From: Gammaproteobacteria bacterium
Lineage (GTDB): Bacteria; Pseudomonadota; Gammaproteobacteria; Ga0077554; Ga007554
NCBI GenBank assembly: GCA_021731145.1
Contig: JAKFXX010000006.1
Coordinates: 62,001 to 126,000, forward strand
DNA: 64,000 nucleotides
Direction of reading: 5' to 3'
The position numbers and the translations under genes were made by a program. Below are positions 44,437 to 50,569 of this stretch, in pieces. A model generated the notes under the pieces. That model was not told the origin of the DNA, made no database searches, and worked only from the letters and a program-made list of their open reading frames with translations. Positions within the stretch are counted from its first letter, which is position 1, and every line of letters begins with the position of its first letter.

Positions 44437-46230
44437 ATGAATCAACCCGCCCTCTCCGCCTTCATCTGGTCGGTTGCCGACCTGCTGCGCGGCGACTACA
44501 AGCAATCCGAATACGGCAAGGTTATCCTGCCCTTCACCGTGCTGCGTCGCCTGGACTGCGTGCTGGAAACCACCAAGCCTGCTGTGCTCACCGAATATGC
44601 CAAACAACAAAAAGCCGGGCTGAAACCTGAGCTGTTCCTATTGCGTAAAGCGGGCCAGCGCTTCTATAACACCTCGCCGATGGACATGAAAAAGCTCATG
44701 GGCGACCAGGATCACATCAAGGAAAACCTCTACGCCTACATCCAGGCGTTTTCGCCAGCGGTGCGGGATATTTTTGAACGCTTCGACTTCTACACCCAGA
44801 TCGAGCGCCTGACCAAATCCGGGTTGCTGTACCAGGTCACCGAGCGTTTCGCCCATGTCGATCTGCACCCGGAGGTTGTCAGCAATGCCCAGATGGGCCT
44901 GGTGTTCGAAGAGCTGATCCGCAAGTTTGCCGAGATCTCCAACGAGACCGCCGGGGAGCACTTCACCCCGCGCGAAGTCATCCGCCTGATGGTCAATCTG
45001 CTGTTCATTGAAGACGACGACGTGCTGGCCAAGCCGGGCGTGGTGCGTACCATCTACGACCCTACGGCAGGCACCGGCGGCATGTTGTCGGGGGCGGGGG
45101 AATACCTGGAAGAGCACAACCCGCAGGCGCGCCTCACCATGTTCGGCCAGGAACTCAACGATGAGTCCTACGCCATCTGCAAGGCCGACATGCTCATCAA
45201 GGGCCAGGACGTGGCCAACATCACGGCGGGCAACACCCTGTCGGACGATGGCCACCCGCACAAGAAATTCGATTACATGCTCTCCAACCCGCCCTTTGGC
45301 GTGGAGTGGAAAAAGGTCGAAAAAGAGATCCGCAAGGAACACGAGCAACAGGGCTTCAATGGCCGCTTTGGCCCCGGCCTGCCGCGCGTTTCGGATGGCT
45401 CGCTGCTGTTTCTGCTCCACCTCATCAGCAAGATGCGTCCGGCAGTTGATGGCGGCAGCCGCTTCGGCATCGTGCTCAACGGCTCACCGCTATTCACCGG
45501 CGGCGCGGGCAGCGGCGAAAGCGAAATCCGCCGCTATGTGCTGGAGAATGATCTGGTGGAAGCCATCATCGGCCTGCCCACCGACATGTTCTACAACACC
45601 GGCATCAGCACCTACATCTGGATACTCTCCAACCGCAAACCCGAACACCGCAAGGGGCTGATACAGCTCATCGACGCATCCGCCTTCTGGCAGAAGATGC
45701 GCAAGAGTCTGGGCAGCAAGCGCAAGGAAATGAGCGATGAACACATCGCTGAAGTGACGCGCCTGTTTGGCGATTTTCAGGAGGCGAGCGTAGGTCGGGC
45801 TTCAGCCCGACAAAATGAAAGTCGGGATGAGTCCCGACCTACAACCGAGGTTCCGATCTCGCGCATCTTCAAGAATGAAGAGTTTGGCTACCGCACTATT
45901 ACCGTGGAGCGCCCGCTGCGTGATGCGGCAGGCAAGATTTTGCTGGGCGAAAAAGGCAAGCAAAAGGGCAAGCCTCAGCCGGACAGCAGCCTGCGTGATA
46001 CCGAGAACGTGCCACTTTCGGAAGACGTGGAAAGCTACTTCAAGCGCGAAGTCCTACCCCATGCGTCCGATGCCTGGATCGACCACGACAAGACCAAGGT
46101 CGGTTACGAGATCCCTTTCAACCGCCATTTCTATGTCTTCAAGCCACCGCGCCCGTTGGTGGAGATTGATTCTGACTTGAAGCAATGCACCGACCGGATT
46201 CTGGACATGATTGCGGGCCTGACGAAATGA
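44437..46230 (+). CDS. hsdM: Type I restriction-modification methyltransferase subunit
   Basis: HsdM is the N6-adenine methylation subunit. It has 597 residues with motif [10 protein letters not shown] and motif IV NPPFG, plus the N-terminal HsdM domain ([20 protein letters not shown]). ATG 44437 is preferred; the frame extends upstream, but that leader lacks family similarity. At residues ~452-469 the sequence [18 protein letters not shown] is encoded by a 53-bp REP pair inserted in frame between FGDFQEA and [16 protein letters not shown], which are adjacent or nearly so in relatives. The insert sits in the C-terminal region, outside the catalytic core. The stop overlaps a following ATG (ATGA). 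Confidence 0.95.
   Translation: MNQPALSAFIWSVADLLRGDYKQSEYGKVILPFTVLRRLDCVLETTKPAVLTEYAKQQKAGLKPELFLLRKAGQRFYNTSPMDMKKLMGDQDHIKENLYAYIQAFSPAVRDIFERFDFYTQIERLTKSGLLYQVTERFAHVDLHPEVVSNAQMGLVFEELIRKFAEISNETAGEHFTPREVIRLMVNLLFIEDDDVLAKPGVVRTIYDPTAGTGGMLSGAGEYLEEHNPQARLTMFGQELNDESYAICKADMLIKGQDVANITAGNTLSDDGHPHKKFDYMLSNPPFGVEWKKVEKEIRKEHEQQGFNGRFGPGLPRVSDGSLLFLLHLISKMRPAVDGGSRFGIVLNGSPLFTGGAGSGESEIRRYVLENDLVEAIIGLPTDMFYNTGISTYIWILSNRKPEHRKGLIQLIDASAFWQKMRKSLGSKRKEMSDEHIAEVTRLFGDFQEASVGRASARQNESRDESRPTTEVPISRIFKNEEFGYRTITVERPLRDAAGKILLGEKGKQKGKPQPDSSLRDTENVPLSEDVESYFKREVLPHASDAWIDHDKTKVGYEIPFNRHFYVFKPPRPLVEIDSDLKQCTDRILDMIAGLTK
45790..45842. repeat. REP pair (BIME) inside hsdM
   Basis: Two stem-loops face each other: GTAGGTCGGGCTTCAGCCCGAC and, inverted, GTCGGGA-TGAG-TCCCGACCTAC. 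Each carries the GTAG/CTAC tetranucleotide at its outer end. The same family occurs at 47373-47438, 49968-50007, 50468-50522 and inside the 127-bp repeats. The hsdM frame runs straight through it. Confidence 0.92.
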
Positions 46231-46340
46231 GCAATGAAACGGTCTGGCTGACGCAGAAGGCGGCAGTTATTTCCATTTTGGGAACAACTGCCGCCGGAAA
46301 GAGCTACCCGACACGCTACCACTACTACATGAACACATAA
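46227..46340 (+). pseudogene. Short remnant ORF after hsdM, possibly RhuM-like 5' end
   Basis: An ATGA overlap with the hsdM stop opens a 37-codon frame beginning [11 protein letters not shown]. This is reminiscent of the start of RhuM/Fic-associated proteins found in type I loci, then becoming unrelated. A 10-bp inverted repeat (GGCGGCAGTT, 46259-46268, and 46286-46295) lies inside. The frame ends within the 127-bp repeat. It is probably a gene fragment cut by insertion. The RhuM resemblance rests on eleven residues only. Confidence 0.35.
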
Positions 46341-46454
46341 ACTGTGCGGCGTAATGCCGCACGATTGTAGGTCGGCCTTCAGGCCGACATGTCTGGCTAA
46401 AGCCAGACCTACATGGGATTCGGATCATGTTTCGTAATTTATAATTTCATGTGC
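46328..46454. repeat. 127-bp MITE-like repeat, copy 2 (contains a REP pair)
   Basis: This is the second copy of 4722-4848 with the same boundaries. It includes GTGCGGC-GTAAT-GCCGCAC, a GTAG-headed REP at 46367 and its inverted partner ending CTAC at 46412. It separates hsdM from the fic module. The two copies differ by only a few bases. Confidence 0.87.
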
Positions 46455-46504
46455 AACCGCCCCGACAATGCGCGATTCGCTCTTACCAAGGCTGCTGTCT
46501 TCGG

Positions 46505-46568
46505 TATAATTGAACCCAACACACCCGCCATGCCTCTCTGCAATGCACACTTTGTGCGGGTTTTTATT
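46505..46568 (+). promoter_or_regulatory. Promoter and leader hairpin of the fic module
   Basis: A perfect -10 TATAAT (46505-46510) has a weak -35 17 bp upstream. The leader contains GCACA-CTT-TGTGC followed by GGGTTTTTATT (46545-46568), which resembles an intrinsic terminator. CCCGC at 46524 could instead pair with GCGGG at 46556. This could be an attenuator ahead of the antitoxin. Confidence 0.5.
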
Positions 46569-46582
46569 AGGAGATATGCAAA

Positions 46583-46741
46583 ATGCAAATCACTGCTAGC
46601 CTGAATAAACAAATTCGCAAAGCTGTTCAAATCTCGATGCAGATCGAAGGTTACAAACCCTCGCAGACACCTGCAATCAAAGAGCAAGTCAAAGCACTCA
46701 TGGAGCAGCACCGTGTCCAAGTATCAGTTCAGCGCAAGTGA
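46583..46741 (+). CDS. Fic antitoxin (VbhA-like inhibitory peptide)
   Basis: This is a 52-residue protein, MQITASLNKQIRKAVQISM and onwards, ending VSVQRK. It contains S-M-Q-I-E-G at residues 19-24, matching the inhibitory (S/T)xxxE(G/N) helix motif of class I Fic antitoxins, whose Glu blocks ATP gamma-phosphate binding. AGGAG lies 9 bp before ATG 46583. It overlaps the fic gene by 29 bp. The motif and the gene order make the assignment likely despite the short length. Confidence 0.78.
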   Translation: MQITASLNKQIRKAVQISMQIEGYKPSQTPAIKEQVKALMEQHRVQVSVQRK

Positions 46742-47348
46742 CATCTGCCTGCCCGGCACGGACATTCCCAAAAATCGTTTGGGGATAACCGAGCCGGAGC
46801 TATTGCATGAGATCGAAGAAACCCTGTTGCAGCAGGCCTACCAAACCTTCATCGCCGAATGTGAATCCACCACCCGCTTCGACGAAATCTACTTCAAATC
46901 CTTACAACAGCGCACCTTTGAAACACTCTACGACTGGGCTGGTGTGTATCGCACAGTCGATATGAGCAAAGGTGGCTCGGTATTCTGTCGCGCCGCTTAT
47001 CTTGAGCAAGAATCCCGGCGCATCTTTCGCCAACTGGAAGAAGAAGGATTCTTAAAGCAAACCCAGGATGGGCAGCCAGAAAAGTTCGCCGAGCGACTGG
47101 CCCACTACCAATCCGAATTGATCGCCCTGCATCCCTTCTACGAACTCAACGGACGTATCACCCGCTTGTTCTTTGATTTGATCGCCGTTGCCAACGGCTA
47201 CGCTCCTATTGATTACAGCAACGCATTGCTGGGACAACCCATGAATGCCTATATACAAGCCTCCATCGCCTGTGTGCAACAAGCTGATAGCAGCATGCTG
47301 CACCAGATTATCTCGCAAGGGCTGAGCAAACTGGATGCAACAGCATGA
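46713..47348 (+). CDS. fic: Fic-family AMP-transferase (toxin)
   Basis: Fic enzymes transfer AMP from ATP to a Tyr, Ser or Thr of a target protein. It has 211 residues with motif HPFYELNGRITR from His140. The catalytic His, Asn and Arg residues are intact, but the first Gly of the usual HPFx(D/E)GNGR is Leu. The start is GTG 46713, inside the antitoxin gene, so translation is coupled. The TGA stop overlaps the next ATG. Fic genes are commonly found inside type I R-M operons; the target here is unknown. Confidence 0.9.
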   Translation: MSKYQFSASDICLPGTDIPKNRLGITEPELLHEIEETLLQQAYQTFIAECESTTRFDEIYFKSLQQRTFETLYDWAGVYRTVDMSKGGSVFCRAAYLEQESRRIFRQLEEEGFLKQTQDGQPEKFAERLAHYQSELIALHPFYELNGRITRLFFDLIAVANGYAPIDYSNALLGQPMNAYIQASIACVQQADSSMLHQIISQGLSKLDATA

Positions 47349-47461
47349 GTTTGCCGCGTTATCCGAATATGCATAGGTCGGGATTCATCCCGACAATTTT
47401 CGATATACGCGCCGATGTCGGGATGAATCCCGACCTACAAAACCGTGAGGTGCGCGCATGA
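47345..47461 (+). CDS. 38-codon relay ORF linking fic to hsdS
   Basis: The ATG overlaps the fic stop (ATGA) and the TGA overlaps the hsdS ATG (ATGA). The first eight codons (MSLPRYPN) nearly duplicate the hsdS start (MSLPRYPE), and the remainder is encoded by a REP pair and its linker. It looks like the original hsdS start, cut off by a repeat insertion that duplicated about 25 bp. The product probably has no function beyond carrying ribosomes to hsdS. Whether it is translated is inferred. Confidence 0.6.
   Translation: MSLPRYPNMHRSGFIPTIFDIRADVGMNPDLQNREVRA
47373..47438. repeat. REP pair between fic and hsdS
   Basis: TAGGTCGGGATTCATCCCGAC and its inverted partner GTCGGGATGAATCCCGACCTAC are separated by about 22 bp. 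The left tetranucleotide is ATAG, the right one intact (CTAC). It belongs to the same family as the hsdM insert. Confidence 0.9.
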
Positions 47462-48747
47462 GCTTGCCGCGTTATCCTGAATACAAAGCTAGCGGCGTGG
47501 AATGGCTGGGCGAGGTGCCGGGGCATTGGGATATGAAGCGGCTCAAACATAACTTACGGCTACTGACCGAGAAAACTGACCGACGAGAGCACCCGGTTGC
47601 TTTGGAAAACATCGAAAGCTGGTCAGGTCGTTTCATTGAGACCGACAGCGAGTTTGAGGGTGAAGGTGTTGCATTTGAGCGCGGTGACATCTTATTTGGG
47701 AAGTTGCGTCCTTACCTTGCAAAGGCGTACTTGGCCGAGACTGCCGGGGAGGCGGTAGGGGATTTTCACGTCATGCGTCCAGGGACGAACATTAATGGGC
47801 GATTCGCGCAGTACCAGATTTTGAATCGGGAATTTATCACTATCGTTGACAGTTCAACCTTTGGTGCAAAAATGCCCCGCGTCGGCTGGGACTTTCTTGG
47901 CAATATGCTCTTGGCAGCACCACCCATCCCCGAACAAAAAACCATCGCCGCCTTCCTCGACCGCGAGACGGGGAAGATTGATGCCTTGATGGCCGAGCAG
48001 CAGCGACTGATTGCGTTGCTGGCGGAAAAGCGCCAGGCGGTGATTTCGCACGCCGTCACCAAGGGGCTGAACCCGGATGTGCCGATGAAGGATTCCGGCA
48101 TCGAATGGCTGGGCGGAGTGCCGGGGCATTGGGAGGTTGCTCCGCTAGGATACTTGGTAATGTTGATTCAGACAGGCCCGTTTGGTAGTCAGCTTCATTC
48201 GGAAGACTATGTAGAAGGTGAAACACCTGTAATCAATCCATCCAACATTCAAGACGGAAAGCTAGTGGCGGATTGGTCATGCACTGTTACACAAGAAATT
48301 GTTGCTCGCCTTTCACAGCACAAATTGATGTTTGGCGATATCGTATTTGGCAGACGCGGTGAGATGGGTCGTTGTGCGATGGTTACAGTAAACGAGGTTG
48401 ATTGGTTGTGTGGAACCGGTAGTTTGAATGTACGGCTTTCCAGCCGGGCAATCCCAGAATTCGTTTCAATATATCTGAGAACAGCATATGTTCGGGAGTT
48501 TCTAAAGCTGGAATCTGTTGGCTCCACGATGGATAACCTGAATACGCAAATACTATCCTGTGTTCCAGTGCCTTTGCCGCCTCTCGTGGAACAACAAGCT
48601 ATTGCCACCTTTCTTGATAACGAAACTACCAAGTTCGACGCCCTCACCGCCGAGGCCAACCGCGCCATCACCTTGCTGCAAGAGCGGCGTAGTGCGCTGA
48701 TTTCGGCAACTGTGACAGGGAAAGTTGATGTAAGGACATTTGCCTGA
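47458..48747 (+). CDS. hsdS: Type I restriction-modification specificity subunit
   Basis: HsdS recognises the bipartite DNA target and holds HsdM and HsdR. It has 429 residues with two target-recognition domains and two conserved spacer regions. The repeated openings SGVEWLGEVPGHWDMKRL and SGIEWLGGVPGHWEVAPL mark the halves, and IPEQKTIAAFLDRETGKIDA and LVEQQAIATFLDNETTKFDA mark the central and C-terminal helices. The two recognition domains differ, so the target should be asymmetric. The start overlaps the relay ORF stop. Confidence 0.95.
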   Translation: MSLPRYPEYKASGVEWLGEVPGHWDMKRLKHNLRLLTEKTDRREHPVALENIESWSGRFIETDSEFEGEGVAFERGDILFGKLRPYLAKAYLAETAGEAVGDFHVMRPGTNINGRFAQYQILNREFITIVDSSTFGAKMPRVGWDFLGNMLLAAPPIPEQKTIAAFLDRETGKIDALMAEQQRLIALLAEKRQAVISHAVTKGLNPDVPMKDSGIEWLGGVPGHWEVAPLGYLVMLIQTGPFGSQLHSEDYVEGETPVINPSNIQDGKLVADWSCTVTQEIVARLSQHKLMFGDIVFGRRGEMGRCAMVTVNEVDWLCGTGSLNVRLSSRAIPEFVSIYLRTAYVREFLKLESVGSTMDNLNTQILSCVPVPLPPLVEQQAIATFLDNETTKFDALTAEANRAITLLQERRSALISATVTGKVDVRTFA

Positions 48748-48748
48748 C

Positions 48749-49867
48749 ATGGATATTTCAAAGCTGACTAGTGTAGCAAGTTTGCCATCCTCAATATCTG
48801 AGGTAATGAAGCAGTCTATGAATTTTGAGCGGCAAGTGTCCCAGTTTATGAATTCATCTGCTTTGCTTGCTAGCCAATTTGGAGTCGCATCACAACTTGC
48901 CAAGGAGATGACGGATCAGTCCGGCCATTGGAAAAGATTCACCGAGCCATTGTCTCAAATCAGAGAATCTATGTTGTTTTCCGATCAAGTCGCCAAGGCA
49001 ATGGCTTCATCTTCACTAGGTTGGCAAAATACGGCTCGTGAGCTGGCGGAATCTTTGTCCTTTTCCTCATCAGCCATGCGAATGTCGGATGAAATCAGCA
49101 AGCAGATGATGGGAATCTCGGCCTTGCATCTCGAACGATTCGCAGAAATCACTAAGCCATACCAAGGGCTGTTGGATTCAATAGCTTCTGGATCGTTTGC
49201 TGCAAAAGCCGCCAGAGAAATGGCAGTGCAGCATAATTGGGCGCGGCATATTCAACTTCCAGTTATTGATAGCGCAGCCGCTAATGCTATTGCGGCGATA
49301 TGGGGGCGAGAAGGAGTCGAAAGACAACTCAAATCCTTTGGCGTTGAATATCAGCAGCTCTTCGACGACATTGAGACTACGACAGAAAGAACACAAAGCT
49401 CATCACAATTCAAAATTCCTACAATCGATTTTTGGACTGTATTTAACATCCTGCTTGCGATTTTGTTGTTTCTATACCAAGTTCGGGATTCAGCCCAGAT
49501 GGAAAGCCGACTTGTTTCCGAAATCCAGCTTTCAAGGAATGATGTACAAAACGGTACGCATCTTATCGAGCAGTTACTACAGACTCTGATTGAGTCGAAA
49601 CAGCCGAATGAAGAGGGAAAAATCCAGTTCGTTGTTCGTTCCAGAGTGGCGACAATACGCACCTCTCCACGCGCAGGCTCGACAGCTATTGCTGAGATTT
49701 TTCCGAACCAGGTGGTTACGTTGCTAGATGAGGATGGAAAGTGGATTGAAGTCGAATACTTCGATTGGCTAAAACAAGAGATGCGAACTGGCTGGGTATT
49801 AAAGAAATATTTAGTGCGAGTGCCTTCGGTTCGACCGTATTCGAACAATGAGGTGGGCGATGAGTAA
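48749..49867 (+). CDS. Membrane-anchored protein with SH3-like domain, in the R-M operon
   Basis: This is 372 residues. Residues 1-220 are helical and rich in Ser/Met/Gln (MKQSMNFERQVSQFMNSS), resembling a coiled or adhesin-like stalk. One membrane segment (TVFNILLAILLFLYQV) lies near 229-244. A coiled segment follows, then a bacterial SH3 domain at ~294-356 (VATIRTSPRAGSTAIAEIFP). The start is 1 bp after the hsdS stop and the end overlaps the next ATG by 8 bp, so it is an integral member of the operon. Codon use is less GC-rich than hsdM and hsdR. No named family; a defence accessory is possible. Confidence 0.7.
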   Translation: MDISKLTSVASLPSSISEVMKQSMNFERQVSQFMNSSALLASQFGVASQLAKEMTDQSGHWKRFTEPLSQIRESMLFSDQVAKAMASSSLGWQNTARELAESLSFSSSAMRMSDEISKQMMGISALHLERFAEITKPYQGLLDSIASGSFAAKAAREMAVQHNWARHIQLPVIDSAAANAIAAIWGREGVERQLKSFGVEYQQLFDDIETTTERTQSSSQFKIPTIDFWTVFNILLAILLFLYQVRDSAQMESRLVSEIQLSRNDVQNGTHLIEQLLQTLIESKQPNEEGKIQFVVRSRVATIRTSPRAGSTAIAEIFPNQVVTLLDEDGKWIEVEYFDWLKQEMRTGWVLKKYLVRVPSVRPYSNNEVGDE

Positions 49868-50021
49868 TCTGCACAAGGAAATCAACTTCGAAACAGAAAT
49901 CTACGGCTACACGATAGATGAGAACTGCACGCGGCTGCTGTTGGGGCAAGATCGATGTACGCTATGTGTAGGTCAGGCTTTAGTTTGTCGGGTTGAAACC
50001 CGACCTACGGGGATGTTATGA
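49860..50021 (+). pseudogene. hsdR-like 5' remnant running into a REP pair
   Basis: A 53-codon frame starts MSNLHKEINFETEIYG, which matches the HsdR start MSLHKEISFESEICD, then loses similarity. It passes through a REP pair and ends in TGA overlapping the ATG of the RAYT gene. The base-level match to hsdR (50570) is only moderate, so it may come from a diverged allele rather than a fresh duplication. It overlaps the preceding gene by 8 bp, as an intact hsdR would. Confidence 0.6.
49968..50007. repeat. REP pair upstream of the RAYT gene
   Basis: GTAGGTCAGGCTTTAGTTTG is an eroded left REP. GTCGGGTTGAAACCCGACCTAC is an intact inverted right REP ending 10 bp before the transposase ATG. Flanking a RAYT gene with REPs is the usual arrangement. 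Confidence 0.85.
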
Positions 50022-50464
50022 CATACAACGATCTGCGCAAAGGCCGTGTTTCACAATCAGGTTTGGTGTACCACATTACGACGGTGACGCAGAACCGGGC
50101 ACCTCTTTTTGCTTCGCTTGATAACGGGCGCAAGGTGGTGCGGGAGTTGGTGACATTGCAAGCTGAAGGTAGGGCAGAGACGCTTTGCTATGTGGTGATG
50201 CCGGATCATTTGCATTGGCTGATGGTGCTGCAAGCTGGCAAGTTATCCGAGGCAGTTCGGATGTTGAAGGGGCGTTCGGCGCACGCGATTGGGCGGGCGG
50301 TTTGGCAGGCAAATTATTTCGATCATGCAGTACGGAAAGATGAGGATTTTCGGAGGATGGCGCGGTACATTGTGGCGAATCCATTGCGGGCAAATTTGGT
50401 TGAACGGATTGGCGATTATTCGTTGTGGGACGCGGTTTGGTTGGATGAGGCGTTGTCGGGATAA
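50018..50464 (+). CDS. REP-associated tyrosine transposase (RAYT, Y1 HUH family)
   Basis: This is a 148-residue IS200/IS605-like single-strand transposase. VVMPDHLHWLMVL contains the HUH motif (His-Leu-His), and the C-terminal part RRMARYIVANPLRANLVERI is the conserved RAYT helix with the WQANYFDHAVR segment before it. RAYTs recognise GTAG/GGAG-headed REP hairpins and are usually single-copy, domesticated genes. It lies between REP pairs and inside the R-M operon, between the unknown membrane gene and hsdR. The catalytic Tyr is expected in the C-terminal helix (the RYIV tyrosine). Confidence 0.93.
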   Translation: MTYNDLRKGRVSQSGLVYHITTVTQNRAPLFASLDNGRKVVRELVTLQAEGRAETLCYVVMPDHLHWLMVLQAGKLSEAVRMLKGRSAHAIGRAVWQANYFDHAVRKDEDFRRMARYIVANPLRANLVERIGDYSLWDAVWLDEALSG

Positions 50465-50467
50465 TTG

Positions 50468-50522
50468 GTAGGTCGGGTTTTAACCCGACATGTCAGGAAA
50501 GTCGGGTTAAAACCCGACCTAC
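50468..50522. repeat. REP pair downstream of the RAYT gene
   Basis: GTAGGTCGGGTTTTAACCCGAC, spacer ATGTCAGGAAA, and the inverted GTCGGGTTAAAACCCGAC-CTAC. This is the most perfect member of the family in the window. It lies just before hsdR. Confidence 0.93.
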
Positions 50523-50569
50523 GGCCTGACCCTACAAGGTGGTTGGGTAATGGTTTAAGGACATTGCAA

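Noticed and set aside
45790-50522. REP pairs considered as a CRISPR array
   Set aside because: They are inverted hairpin pairs with irregular spacing of hundreds to thousands of bases and no spacers; they match REP elements instead.
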